Shown piece after piece: positions 23,092 to 34,843 of a DNA stretch of 64,000 nt. The stretch comes from Aspergillus flavus (lineage: Eukaryota; Ascomycota; Eurotiomycetes; Eurotiales; Aspergillaceae). Both the position numbers and the translations under genes were made by a program. The notes under the pieces were generated by a model. The model had not been told where the DNA came from and did no database searches. It saw nothing but the letters and a program-made list of their open reading frames with translations. How positions within the stretch are numbered: position 1 is the first letter of the stretch; every line of letters starts with the position of its first letter. The stretch is from the NCBI RefSeq assembly GCF_009017415.1, contig NC_092408.1:4485650-4549649 (forward strand), read 5' to 3'.

Positions 23092-23209
23092 TATGTTCGA
23101 GGCTGCTGACCTAAGCAGGTGATGGAATCCCGTGATCCCAACAAATCAGGAACAGCGTCAGTCCGTCACGTTTCCCGCGCTAATTTCTCCACTCAACTTA
23201 ATCGCCATC

Positions 23210-25141
23210 ATGTTGCCCAAATACTCGGAAAGCGGTTATACCCGTTACAAGAATGATACCAACAGCTTTGCAACTGCCTACTCGAGGCAGCCAGCAAGTG
23301 TGGCTACCGACCTGACGGCCTGACCTCCACCTCCCCTCCATTAAAAAAAAAAATAAAGGCAAGAGCAAAACCAAGAGCAAAAGCAAGGTGGCCAATACCT
23401 CTCCAGATTCAGTCCAGTACATCACAACCATTAAATAGCTCCAAGTGCTCGCGGAAGTCGTTGCCAATTCGGCTCTCACGGTGCCTGCGCCTGTTCTTAC
23501 CATTGCCAAACGAGCGATCAAGTTGAGAAAACAGGTCACTTCTTCGGTTTTGGGGCAGGGTGACACCGAAAATAACAAACGACACGCTCACTTTATCGCT
23601 GCGCTGGAGAAAGTTTGAGAGACTCTGGATTGGAAAACGAACAGATCTTCCAATTCAGATGATAGGCAGCCTACTCAAACTTCTTCCACCAAAGATGGCG
23701 ATGCGGACCTTGACATGTTCCTGAACAAATTCGCCGTACTTACCGTTGAGGAACCACAAGAGCCTGAACAGGAGCAGAGAGCCTCCCCTAGATCGCAGAA
23801 GCTCGTAAAGGTGGAGCTGGTTGAGAATGACGAGGATGAGGCAACAGCTTCGTATTTCGGCCATATGTTCTTCAAGGCGTTCTGCCTGTTCCAGGATTTG
23901 CATAATATGCGGGCATTCATCTCCCATACCTGGTCGGAGTATCGAGACAAAAGGATCGATCTCGTAAATGCTACTCTCGTGACTGATAGCGCATTGCAAC
24001 TCGCGCGAGATCTGGCGCAGGAGGTGGTGGATGACTGGGCTTCTTCCACCCTCTCTCCCGACGACAACATTCAGGACCTCGTGTTCAAAGCTGCCTGTGT
24101 CATCCGGCGTATCCTTCCGATCCCCTCCGCTGAGATCGGCCTGCCATACAACAAACACATGGCAGATGTAGCCGAGTGGTGCTATTTGCCAACATGGGTC
24201 ATCCTGGGATCGTCCGCACGTGTTTTGCAGGATAACCATCTTCCGGTCTTCAAGAAAGGCTATTTCGGTATTTATGACCCCAAGGCAAACAGAGCGGGGA
24301 TGTCTCTGGGTCAGAAATTCAACGAAGACAAGATCCTTCTTCAACTCTTACCGGAGTTTTGCATGATTGGTACATTCGGTATTCGCATGCCTAGCTCGGA
24401 TTCGATTACTAAGGGTCTTATTGAGTTTCGCAAAACCAAAAAGGTTGATCCATGGCTTTGCTTCGCCTCCCACATTCTTCTTGATGTTCATCATACCATG
24501 CGTTACAACACTTTAAGTGTATTTGACGACCTCCGGATGTCCGGACTGCGCATTCAAAAATCATTGAAGACTACTTGAGGATTTCCAAGACTCACCCACA
24601 GCCCCCATTCTGGCCGAAGGAGGGTGACGATGAAATCAAAGATATCCACTTCACCGTGGGTTCATGGATCATCAAGGATCCCTTCGCAGAGGTGAGGCGT
24701 CGTTCGATGCCTGGGAATAGTGCGCCCGAGAAGCATGTACTGTTATCCCAGCATCCTATTCTTTGTGGCTTGTTTTTGTTTCACCTCAATATTCGAATGC
24801 AGTCTGCAGGCCAACAGCTCATCACTCAGTGGTATGATGTCCAGCAACTGGCATTGTTATACAATCCTGTGAAAGTTCAAACGCACAAGAACCTGAGCTG
24901 GCCTGATATGGAGGCTTTCATCGAGATTCACGGCAAGTCTCATATATTCATCGGGTCTCGGCCAAAAAATGCTGGCGAGTCTTTCAATAGACTTGAATTG
25001 GCCACAGGTATGTCCTCGGCTGCCAGATTTGCCCGCGATTCCCGTAACAAGGAATGCTTTCATCGTCCCGATGGAAAGAATCCCAGAGTACTTACGCCAA
25101 CAACTACAATTTCAACCATGTTTTTAAAATTATTACTTTAA
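23210..25141 (+). pseudogene. DUF6604-like protein, broken
   Basis: A large fungal protein whose N-terminus (MLPKYSESGYTRYKNDT, then ASKCGYRPD in a shifted frame, then a Lys-rich linker) resembles DUF6604, a family of unknown function. Breaks seen: a frameshift near 23268; an in-frame TAG at 23436-23438 and TGA at 23616-23618 that are both explained by single C-to-T changes; and a frameshift near the A-run at about 24557, after which homology-like sequence continues (IIEDYLRISKTHPQPPFWP) to 25141, where it runs into an AT-rich repeat. A run of 11 A lies at about 23342-23352. It sits directly beside the pogo-like element, and its tail is part of a repeat also found near the telomere. The family assignment is moderate. 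Confidence 0.6.
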
Positions 25142-25405
25142 AATAATTTAAATTATAAATACTTTTTTAATATATTATTATCTATAAATAATAGATCTAT
25201 AGATTATGATTAATTAATAGACTTTAAAAATATCTTATTAAAAGATTAAAGATTATTTAAAATTACATAGTGGTTTTTTTATCTAATATAATAGAATAAA
25301 TTAATTTGAAAATTAGAATTTTTTATATAATTCTAATATAAATATATATAAGTCGGTAGTCTATCAACAACTTACTTACAGCGGAATATAGTTGCCTGAG
25401 GCAAC
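25100..25405 (+). repeat. Dispersed AT-rich repeat ending in a palindrome (copy 1)
   Basis: A stretch of about 300 bp that recurs at 53207-53456 (same strand) and 53474-53790 (opposite strand). It ends at GTTGCCTGAGGCAAC (25391-25405), an imperfect-centre palindrome. In copy 2 the same 15 bp reads GTTATCTAAAATAAT: every difference is G-to-A or C-to-T. This links the DUF6604 locus with the subtelomere and shows the unit is repetitive and RIP-affected. Confidence 0.7.
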
Positions 25406-27986
25406 CACTGTTACAAGTGTGGTGCAATGCGTCGTCGCCAATACGTCGAGTAACTTCTGCACCTGTGAGGAAGGGGTCTTTGAAGTCTCGCAATCCATTT
25501 CGAGATCAAGGGCCAAGGTTTGTCGCATTTTCCTGACGTCCTTATCAACCCAAGTTCATCAAAATAAAATAAAGGCTCCGCCACAGTTTAGAAATAGAGA
25601 GGTAGCCGGGTTTGTGATGTATCGAGATTGATACTGAGGCTTCCCCGATAAACAATATATTGAATTTATTTGATGTATCTGTAATAGTAGCCTGCAATGT
25701 TATAGGTCTATGATCTAGATGTTTCGTGACTTTCAGGAGGTGTTGGCCTGGCAAACGTTGACTTGACAAGGAATGAGACTAGTCTAGGCATTGGCCTGTG
25801 AGCAATGACAGGTTCCTGAGTGAGGGTCGCTTTTCGAATTAGGAGAGGGATTGAAGCTCCATATAGAAAAGTTCAGTCCCCTAGGATCAGTGCCGGTTCT
25901 GTTCGGCATCCTTTGGCTTTTGTAGCAGACCGATCAACTTGGAATGCAAAGGAAGAAAGCCAAGCCAATCCTAATATGCAGTGTGGATCTGACGTTTCAC
26001 AAAAATATTTGCTCGAAAACTCGAAGAATCTTATGTCCAGTCTTAGTGAAATCAGTACGGTATGCTGGCAAGGGATGTCTTATACCATCTCGTCCCGGCC
26101 CGCCTTTGAAGTATTGTGCAATGTTGGTGTCTGTGAAGCCATTCACGTTATTATGGAAAGCTTGTCGTCAATCAAATTTTGTGTTGGCGGTGGCTATCAG
26201 TTAATCTAACCCTTGCTCCCTTGCATATGTTAAGGCTAGGAGCAAATGAACTGAAAATCACACCCTACCTCTGTAATGCCAAATGATGGACCCCATCAAA
26301 CCAGCGACAGTTTCAGAACTGCTAACTTAGTATAGGAAAGGATTTCTTAGCGAATATTAGAAACGAAATCCTTCATATATACTTGTACCCGAAAGCATAC
26401 TATTACAAGATTCCTCCAGGAAAGCGCACTGGACACTGCGGTGACCTTGAACAGACAAGCAACCATATGATCGAGAGTTGTCGTCCCAAGTAGGTATACC
26501 GATGGCCAACCTTCTATATCGGACAGCGCAGAGGTTGCAGAATGGTCAAGTAGAACAGTTATAGGGTCGTAAATGGAACACGTCATCATTCAAGCTGTAG
26601 CTCAGGGAAACAAATTCGAGCCATCTACATAGGATGCTGTTACTGAGACGGAAGCCTAATCAGGTAATGTAGCCGTCACGAAAACAGCCATCTGTGAGCA
26701 GTCAGTTGAGGGCCTACCTGCCGTACCGGAGGATTAGTGAAGTTCATGTTTATTACCTGCTTCGCAGGAGAAATGCAACCCCGAAGCCGTTACATTAGCA
26801 ACCAATACCCAGGGGGAATATTGCAGTGCTTGCACCTTGCTCCAGGCCAAGCTCCACCACTTGTTCCTGGTCACGCTTCATAGCGTAGTGTGGACGGTTA
26901 TAGCATTTACGAAACAGTCTCCGCGGACTGGCAATATGTCGTGCTGTGGTACACAGATGGCGGCACGGTGGTATTGACATTTGTTATGACGACCCGGGGA
27001 AGTAGGTCATGCCCAATAGTAAAAGATTGATTAAAGGTGTAGTGAGTGGGGGCACACTGCTAGCATGGTATGTAGTTTGACAGCTGGCGTGTCTTAGCTC
27101 GGCTGTACGAGTATGTCTCGCCATTATCAGCGGAGACGTCGGCGTTGCATGTATGAGACTATCCGCCATAGGTGAACAATGTGACTAGGGAATTTGCCTG
27201 TAAGAGATAAGGCTGATGCATGTGCGCGAACACTAGAGCCTGGACAAAGGTAATTTGGTTGTAGTGCATCGACGTTAGCTCGACCGGATGTGATTGAAGG
27301 AAGCTGGTCCGGGTAAACCAAGTCTGATGGTATATGAGTGGCTGGCTGAAGGTTAAAAGAAGGGAAGGGTGTTAGGTCCGCGGAGGAGCGTCCCTTGGAC
27401 GCAAAAGTTGGAGTATCTTGCCCTGTGCAGCGTACTAGTCATTACGTCTATGATATCTTGTTAGAGACCTTCATACAGAGAGGTTCAGACCCGAGGACGA
27501 AAGTCTACATGGAGATGGCAGCAGCATGAAAGCAGCCCTGATCAAACAGAAGCTGTCACGTCCTGGATGTTCAATTCCAATAAGACCCGTAGAATGTTCC
27601 ACAGTCCGATAAGGGGAAAGAACCACCGGATTGAGCACAAATAAGCGTTTCTCCCGCGGACGGGTAAGGCTAATGTTACATTTGACATCTAGTCTTCACC
27701 CGACGAATGCAAATACCTTAGGAACTGGAGGGTTTCGTCAAGGACAGCGCTGAAGTAAGCGCAATGAATGAAAGGAGAGGACTGTGGTGCCTGGCTGGCT
27801 GGAATAATCAGCCCTAGAATCACACAAATTCCCACGGTTTCATTGCACTAGGCCATGTAAACGTCACGACAACGTTCATCTGTACTACAAACGGGAGAAT
27901 GAGCCCGCCAAGGAAGATGTATAAAGACAAGACCACCAGGAAGGAGAGGCCAAGACAAAACGTGTGTCAAGACATCTCTTCTCAGC
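25406..27986. other. Long intergenic region left of the biosynthetic cluster
   Basis: About 2.6 kb with normal base composition and no supported gene; frames such as 25820-26209 (+) and 26347-26589 (-) lack signatures. Its right part is the promoter of the Zn2Cys6 regulator and holds CCGCGG at 26921-26926, 27378-27383 and 27654-27659. Confidence 0.5.
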
Positions 27987-29999
27987 ATGACGGATTGGGC
28001 CCACAACCTCAGAGAAGTCCCAGCGCCACCAACCGGGGATCGTGCAACTGTGAAAGAACGGCGCCGTAGCTGCCGTTTTTGTCGCACTCGCAAACTACGT
28101 TGCTCGGGTACTAGCCAGTGCAGTGCGTGTAAGGATCGACAGCTTGAATGTGTTTACGACCAGGTCATGGCTCCCAAGGGCCGACCCGAAGCCACCACGA
28201 TTGGCAAGGAAAGGGAAACCGACCATCCCTGGCGAGCAGCCCCAGTTAGGTCCCATTCCGACCCCTTGCTCGGTTATCGCCCATCAGAAAGTACTAGTGT
28301 CGCTGAAGCGCTCAACGAACTGGCTGCAGACCTTCAGGAACGCCGGCTTGGACTCCCACCGCTAGCCCTACCAATGAGTCCTCCAAACGCAATACTAGGG
28401 TATCGAGATCTCGTCATGGTCCTCACCCAAGACCTCATTGATATTCCCGTGAGGCGAGTGAGCATTCTAGACCACCTTCCGTATTTCCCGGACGACAATC
28501 GCATTGCTGGGAATAAGTGGGACGCCTGCCCTCAGCGACTCAATCCCTTCGAGCCGATTCCTCTGTCCAGATACGACATCCACCGAACGACTCAGCTCAT
28601 TGACGTGTGGTTTGCTACGCACCCCTTGTCCATGGGGCTGTCCAAGACACTATTTCTCCGTTCTGTCCGTGATAACTCGTGCAATCCCCTTCTCCTTGCG
28701 ATCGTCCTCGGAGGTGCACAGCGGGAACTTGGTGATGTAAAAGCCTTGGAGGAATGCCACGCCCTTCTCCAGTGGGCTGTATCGCATCTGCATGAGATCA
28801 CAACCGACGCCTCGGACCTGCCGACCGCGCAAGCACTGAGCTTGTTGGCCTGGCATGAGATCTGTCAAGGTAATGTGGAACAGGCGGTGGTCTATACTAT
28901 GTACGCCCATCGCGCCGTAACGCGATTGATCAAGGAGACATCCACCTTAGTCGCCTGGGATTTGCGGCAGGTAAACGGCATCCGTCTAGCCCAGGTCGAG
29001 TGGGAAATGTTGCATGCAGTCGGATGGGTGACCCTATCGCTCATAGTGTGGTATTGCACACATTCAGAGATCGCCAACGACGACCTGCCGGTCCTCGCAC
29101 AGATGCACACCCACCCACCCATTGATAAAGATAATTCATGGATCCTTCGCCTGGATCGTGCAGCAGATAACCTCTCCACCTTGACACATCAGGGAGCCTG
29201 GATTCCAGAAATCTGGACTATCAGCCATATTACCGCTGCTGTTGTGCATCTACGCACAATCAATCCCGACCCGATACCCGCACATTCCTGCTGGCAGACT
29301 CAATTACATCAACATCTGCGAACCCTGCGTCGCTCTCGAGAGACAACGAGCATCCAGTACGACGAGGCTTGGGTTGCTTTGGCTCGAAATGCGCGTATAA
29401 TTGAGGCTAACATGGAGCAGTCTGTCTCCCATACATGGATTCTGGTTTCCTACCAAACGCTGTTAATCCACCTGCTCTTCCCGTGTACGGGCAGTATGCC
29501 CATCACGACGTCTCAGGTACAACAATTATCCAATATTATCCAATTCTTTGTAGATCACTTTAAAATCTTCACGACACTGACAACGGCTCCTTCAATGGCT
29601 TGTAGGAGCAACCGCTCTCTCGTTAGCTCCTACGTCACTGGACTCGCGGCCTGTGGAAGTGCGATTGAGAAGGTTTCTATTCAGCTGCAAGAGCGCAAGC
29701 CTTGGTTGGAGCCGAATACGCCGCAGGTACTGGTTCACTTGCTGGACCTGGCGGCTCAGCTCGACCAATTGTTTGCTAGTGATACTCTTCTGGCCGACAG
29801 GCGCTGGCGAATCGTCAAGGATCGGTTTCGCCGACTGTCAATGGCAAGGGAAGACACACGTACTGCCGATGCCTCGGGCTGGGATGCTGCTTTCTCAGGC
29901 CTTCCCCCGGTGATCTCTACGCCTGCAGTGTTGCCTTTGCTCGGTACAATGGATGGTTTACCGGAAGTACCTGAGAATAGCTTGTTATGGAGCCCCTAA
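27987..29999 (+). CDS. Zn2Cys6 transcription factor, likely cluster regulator
   Basis: 670-residue single-exon nuclear regulator. The binuclear zinc cluster is C29-x2-C32-x6-C39-x5-C45-x2-C48-x6-C55, preceded by a basic stretch (KERRRSC). A long middle region with the helical character of the fungal regulatory domain follows (WFATHPLSMGLSKTLFLRSV, LSLLAWHEICQGNVEQA), and the end is acidic. Such proteins bind CGG/CCG pairs. The gene opens the cluster of FAD monooxygenase, P450, transporter and PKS-NRPS; CCGCGG sites occur in its own upstream region and before the other cluster genes, so it may control them and itself. That link is inference. Confidence 0.92.
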   Translation: MTDWAHNLREVPAPPTGDRATVKERRRSCRFCRTRKLRCSGTSQCSACKDRQLECVYDQVMAPKGRPEATTIGKERETDHPWRAAPVRSHSDPLLGYRPSESTSVAEALNELAADLQERRLGLPPLALPMSPPNAILGYRDLVMVLTQDLIDIPVRRVSILDHLPYFPDDNRIAGNKWDACPQRLNPFEPIPLSRYDIHRTTQLIDVWFATHPLSMGLSKTLFLRSVRDNSCNPLLLAIVLGGAQRELGDVKALEECHALLQWAVSHLHEITTDASDLPTAQALSLLAWHEICQGNVEQAVVYTMYAHRAVTRLIKETSTLVAWDLRQVNGIRLAQVEWEMLHAVGWVTLSLIVWYCTHSEIANDDLPVLAQMHTHPPIDKDNSWILRLDRAADNLSTLTHQGAWIPEIWTISHITAAVVHLRTINPDPIPAHSCWQTQLHQHLRTLRRSRETTSIQYDEAWVALARNARIIEANMEQSVSHTWILVSYQTLLIHLLFPCTGSMPITTSQVQQLSNIIQFFVDHFKIFTTLTTAPSMACRSNRSLVSSYVTGLAACGSAIEKVSIQLQERKPWLEPNTPQVLVHLLDLAAQLDQLFASDTLLADRRWRIVKDRFRRLSMAREDTRTADASGWDAAFSGLPPVISTPAVLPLLGTMDGLPEVPENSLLWSP

Positions 30000-30389
30000 A
30001 TTGAATAGTTATAATCTAATGGTCCTCAATAGCTGCACGTAATTGGGGGGGCTACATTTGCTATTGCGTCATGGATGTGTGCTACTAGTTGATTTTGTCT
30101 ATAACGGAAATTGAATGTTGGGAACTTCACTTTTACCACCAGAGTAACCTGTGGTAATGCCTATGATACATGGATAGATATCATGGAAGCCGGTGGTGTT
30201 CGGAACCGCCACTGATAAATTTAATGCCTGTTCCATGAAGTGCTTGGCAGCAACGTTCAGGGACACTGAAAGCGTAGATAGCTTCTACTCGCGGGATAGC
30301 TTTTAAAGGGGCTTATATATTTGAAAGATTGCAATTTAATCACCCTCCCATCCCTGCAGCCGACAGACCTTGAGCCTCGCGCACCCGAT
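30000..30389. other. Convergent intergenic spacer
   Basis: About 390 bp between the stop codons of the regulator (+) and the FAD monooxygenase (-). No gene or repeat is seen. Confidence 0.6.
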
Positions 30390-31905
30390 TCATGACAGGT
30401 CCCGATCCAACGCTTTCACGCATGGCTGATAACCATATAACCACCTCAAAGACCACGACCAGCACCACGCTGGAGCATACGTATATGCCATGCGGCGCAG
30501 GAGCGGACCGAAAAGGGGCAGGATCCTTCCCATGTGAAAGAGCGCGAAAATGTTGGAGAAATGGACCAGATCCTTCGCTCGACATTCACGCTGCCGACGG
30601 TATCTATCCAGCAGCTCTGAGAGATCGACCGCTGTTTCGCACTGGAAATACTCATGAAGGGTATTTCCCAGCTCGGCGGCATCCTCGATTGCCTGGCAGG
30701 CCCCCTGGCCAAAGAAGGACGTCATTGCGTGCGCGGCTGCTCTAGGTCAGCATAGTTCTTCCGAACGATATGTCTTCCACACAACTATCATTGTGTGCGG
30801 TCTCTGATCACTTACCGTCTCCGATGAGGGCCACTCGTCCTGCGGCCATCGCTGGGAATGATGTCTCTTCGAAAACATCGCTGGCCGTGACTCGTTCGGA
30901 ACGGCCGACAACTTCAAGCCCGGTTAGCAGATCATCCGACTCGACGAATGAATGAAGGGAACAGAATGCACTGCGAGAAGAAAGAGGCCAGACTTACCAT
31001 CTTTCACCAGGCCTGTCTCTCCAAACGGATGATAATGGTCACCATACACTCCATTGATCATGTCCTTGTTGACGCTTTTCCAAACTGAGCGGTCCTCGGC
31101 CCTTAAATCCGCTCGCTATAACAAGAGCCTGGTTAGCTTCAATTCGACTCTTTCCTGGTGGCTCTTGGGAGTCTTTCTTTCCCCTTACCTTAACGCCGAT
31201 GAACCACTGCCTCTTGTCCTTACATGGCCAGGTGGTGAAGATACTATCATCGTATAGCATCCACGTCCCGACACCCTCCTCTTCCGGACCCAAGTGCTCT
31301 AATGGGGCCGTGTATCCACTCATGTGGGTTCTTCCGGTGAATCGAATTGTGCTGTTTATTATTGTCTCGCCGCCTCTCTTTGCCAGTGCTCTGCGTGTCG
31401 CCGATCGAATGCCATCCGCTCCGACGACAATCTGCCCTGAGATTTCTCGTCCATCTGCCAACGTGACCGTCACGAGCTTCTTTTCTGCATCATCCACGAC
31501 ATCTACCACTTGGGCACCAAGCAGGACATGCTCTTCACCGGCGACGCGGTACAGTGCGGAATGAAAGGCGTGTCGCTCGATCTTGTACACGGGGTAGCCG
31601 AAGGTCTTCTCCGTGGAATCGAAATCCAGCATGTTCCATTGCGTGGTGTTGCGGAAGATACGAATCTTGCGCAGTCGCTGGCCCTCTCGCTCTATCTCTG
31701 GTAGGAACCCAAGTTGATCCAAGACACGTAGGCAGTTGGGTGCCAATGAGATCCCCGCCCCAACAGGAGTCACTGCTGCACTACGTTCCAGGACGAGGTA
31801 CCGGAGGCCGAGGCGCTTGCAGATGTTGGCTAGGGTGAGACCGCCAATACCAGCGCCTACAATGAGGACTTGGATCGTTTCATGCTCGGTGTATGCGGAC
31901 ATCAT
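30390..31905 (-). CDS. FAD-dependent monooxygenase
   Basis: 426 residues from four exons: 31905-31189, 31115-30998, 30911-30816 and 30739-30390 (introns 73, 86 and 76 bp; total divisible by three). N-terminal Rossmann motif [20 protein letters not shown] binds FAD. The middle DG motif ([13 protein letters not shown]) and the C-terminal ALIGDAAHAM with [13 protein letters not shown] are the other two class-A flavin hydroxylase signatures; the last one spans the intron-3 junction. The C-terminus is hydrophobic ([15 protein letters not shown]) and may anchor the protein. It probably hydroxylates, epoxidises or rearranges the PKS-NRPS product. Two adjacent ATGs begin the frame; the first is used. 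Same strand as the P450, about 940 bp downstream of that gene. Confidence 0.9.
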
Positions 31906-32847
31906 GGTTTTCGCTGTGATCCGGGGCTGGTAGGGGGATAAAGGGGATGATTACTGGACTAAAGCCCGAGGAGTGGAAAGAAAGGTAGAAGCTCTTGGGG
32001 ATAACGAGAAAACCCACGTTCTTGTCCCAAAATCACGATTGACGTCTTGGTTTGTGAAAATATTATCGTATAAACCCTGTGGGGATGTTGTACTTATGTT
32101 AGTACTAGTATTAGATATAGCCGTCCGAATTGGAATCATCTATGCCCACGATTTCGCCCATACCATGGCCACCGGTACTGATACGAGATACGTGCTACTC
32201 CGCGCTGGGGAATAAATGACAGCATGGCCAACGATGCAGTAGCAGACCCTGTCTTGACGAGTGGCATCCAGTCCGCGGTCGTGGTGCGGACCGCATGCGT
32301 CAACTATATTTTATGGTTACATCCGCGGACCTACTTCTTTTCTTTTCTTTTCTTTTTTCTTTTTTCTTTTTTTTTTATTTTTATTTCTTTTTTTTCTTAC
32401 CCAATTGATTATTTAAGATTTGCTCATTTTTGTAAGTACGCCTCAGATTTCTGTGGGTAGTAGCGCACGGAAAATGGATGCGTTGCGATATGTGTGAATA
32501 GCAAAAGTCTTCATCTACGCTTCAGAAATAGTAACCGTCGGGTATGGATGAGACTCAACGCCGAATAAATAGACCAAATGAATGAAAGCAGATGTACATT
32601 ATTCGCTCAACTTAAATCGAACGCATGGCATTAGTGATTAGCTTCTAAATATACATTGTTGCTGGGTATCAGCATGAACGAAGACGAAACCAGTTTGCAG
32701 TAAAAGTCCCAATGAATTCAGATTGAACGGTCTGCTTATCCTAGAATTATAGCCCTACATGTCACATTAACACACTGAGCCCCTTGCTTGTTCATACACT
32801 AAGAATCCGCCCCTTGATATCGAGTCAACCGTAGCATGGCAGTCATC
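31906..32847. promoter_or_regulatory. FAD monooxygenase promoter region
   Basis: About 940 bp between the P450 stop and the FAD monooxygenase start. Two CCGCGG sites (32273-32278 and 32323-32328) plus a GCGGACCGC inverted half-site pair (32286-32294) lie 370-420 bp upstream of the start codon. A 65-bp CT-rich tract (about 32333-32398) follows. No gene is supported. Confidence 0.5.
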
Positions 32848-34404
32848 TCAAGACCCAAACACACGCGGCCGAATGCGCACCGCAGCATCTCCCTCCAGCC
32901 AAGGGCTTCCCACCTTCGTAAAATCGAGTCGCGACAAATCCGCGGGTGCTCCGTCACGACCCCACTCAATTGCGTACTTCATCAGGAGCGCAGCGAGAAA
33001 CTCGCGCGCAATGATGGCGGCAAAGTTTTCACCCGGGCAACGATGGTTTCCTGCGCCGAACTGCAGGAAGGCCGCTTCCTTCGAGCCATTCCAGGGATTG
33101 AGTCGGCCGTCGGGGAGGAGCCATCGATGTGGCTGATATTCGTGTGGTTCCGGGTAAATGGCTGGATCATGGTGTGTCAGGTAGGGAGAGATGAGAACGA
33201 CCGATTTCTCCGGGACCGTATAGTCGCTCCCTTCGAGGCTGACGGGCCGTTTAGTTGTGCGGAACATGTGCACCCCAGAGTACCGGCGACCTTCTTCGCG
33301 AAGGCAAGCAAGCAGGGGTGCACATTGGTGAATATCGGACGTGGTGGCCAGAGACTCTCGAATTTCCTCTTGGTATATGGGATGGCGGAGCAACTGTATG
33401 AGGAGGTCAGGTCCAGCTTCCGCAGCAGCCACGTGGAAAGGCTTACCTCGACAATCGTCCAGGCAATGCTGGCGACGGTGCTGGTGTGTGCCGCAAACAT
33501 TAGTACCACATGGTGGGATGGGTAATAATCTGCGAGCTGGGCAGTTCGGGGATCGTTTAGCGTGTAGTTGATGTAATCCAACGAGTCGCGCCAAACGTCC
33601 GATTCTAGCTGGCGAGCCGCCAGGCGTTCACGAAAGATCTCAGCAAACCGATTTCGGGCTTGGGCCAACTGTCGCCCCGGTAGGTGTGGAACCCAGGATG
33701 GTAACAGTAAATTGAAGGGATGGCCTACTAGTGACTCCATCTGTTGAAGGAGGTCGTATAGCTCATCCACATGGTGGTCGTAGAAATCTTCGCCCATCAT
33801 GCAGCGGACGATGACTCGATGCACAAACCGGGAGATGCTCTCGAATATCTCCACGTCTGGCATCTGCGACCAGTGTTGTAGAGACTTGTGGGCTTCTTCG
33901 CCGGCCAGTCTCCCATAGCTCTGTAGCGCGGCACTTCGGTTGACGCCGCGGTTGATGGAGCCGAGGAGATTGCGGCCGTGTGTGAAATAGCCTGGATTTG
34001 CGGCCTTATTGAGAAACATCCCCTAGAGAAATAATGAGCATGAGGGACATGAGCTGACAACGAGGATGAAGGCTTACTATGCCGCCAGAGAATGACCAAG
34101 TGTCCTCCTTCATTTCCAGGAAAAACCGATTCCATTTCTGCCCACGTAGATAAAAGATCTGTTTCACAAGGCAATCGATCCGGAAGACGGACCCGTGTTT
34201 CCCCGTGGCTTGTTTGACGAACTGAACTGGGCTTGCTAGAAACACTAAGATATCACTAATGAAATATATGCCTCCATTGGCGCGGGGAGGCAATTTGGTG
34301 CTTGCACGACGAGAAGAGAAAAGCAGCAGGGCTAGTCCCAAAGTCCCCAGCCATGCAGCAATAAAGCTCAGCAGAGAAGGTCTGAAAAGGAGAGCCTCCA
34401 GCAT
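32848..34404 (-). CDS. Cytochrome P450 monooxygenase of the PKS-NRPS cluster
   Basis: 482 residues from three exons: 34404-34078, 34022-33447 and 33393-32848 (introns 55 and 53 bp, all phase 0). An N-terminal membrane anchor (about residues 8-29) is followed by KLPPRANGG. The I-helix region reads MFAAHTSTVAS, the K-helix ExxR lies in LREEGRR, the PERF-like region is PHEYQPHRW, and the haem loop FGAGNHRCPGENFA gives C420 as ligand. The form FGAGxHxCxG and the HTST I-helix resemble the CYP51/CYP61-like fold group used in several fungal secondary pathways rather than typical FxxGxRxCxG enzymes. ER-bound oxidation of the cluster product is likely. It shares a 439-bp divergent promoter with the transporter. 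Confidence 0.9.
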
Positions 34405-34843
34405 TTTCGCTAATATAGATAGTGAAGCGAGCTGAAGAACAGGACTTGTCGATGTACATCAGAATGGTGTAAAAGTGAAACCACAAGATGTGGAAGAGTG
34501 GGAATAACAGGGATAATGAGCTGTCCATCCTCAAAGCACTCGTCTTTGCCATGAGAACAACGACCGCCAAAACCGTGTCCAGCACTTTCGCGACTGGTTC
34601 GAATAAGAAACTAAAAATTGCTCTCCGCGGAGGACTGGAAGATCCTCTGGGAAGGGTTGCATTGACCCAATGCAACCCTCATAAATCTCTCCTTAATGCA
34701 ACAGCATTTCTGCCTCAACATGCGATGAACATGTCAAGATAGAATTCACGTGAACTATATATCAACTTTCACAGATCGTGAGAAAATACCTGCTTCACAT
34801 TGACAGCTAGATTCAGTGGTTTTGGATAGTCGCACATTGCCAA
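34405..34843. promoter_or_regulatory. Divergent promoter of P450 and transporter
   Basis: 439 bp. It contains CTCCGCGGAG (34623-34632), a perfect palindrome with a CCGCGG core placed almost midway (221 bp and 214 bp from the two start codons), and an 11-bp-arm inverted repeat just beside it (34654-34678). Confidence 0.6.
34654..34678. promoter_or_regulatory. Perfect inverted repeat, 11-bp arms
   Basis: GGGTTGCATTG, spacer ACC, CAATGCAACCC. The arms are perfect complements. It lies between two divergent cluster genes, 24 bp from a CCGCGG palindrome. Possible operator or a small cruciform; no factor is recognised. Confidence 0.45.

Noticed and set aside
32333..32398. CT-rich tract encoding a Phe/Ser-rich frame
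   Set aside because: Low-complexity DNA; the frame at 32224-32460 is not a credible protein.
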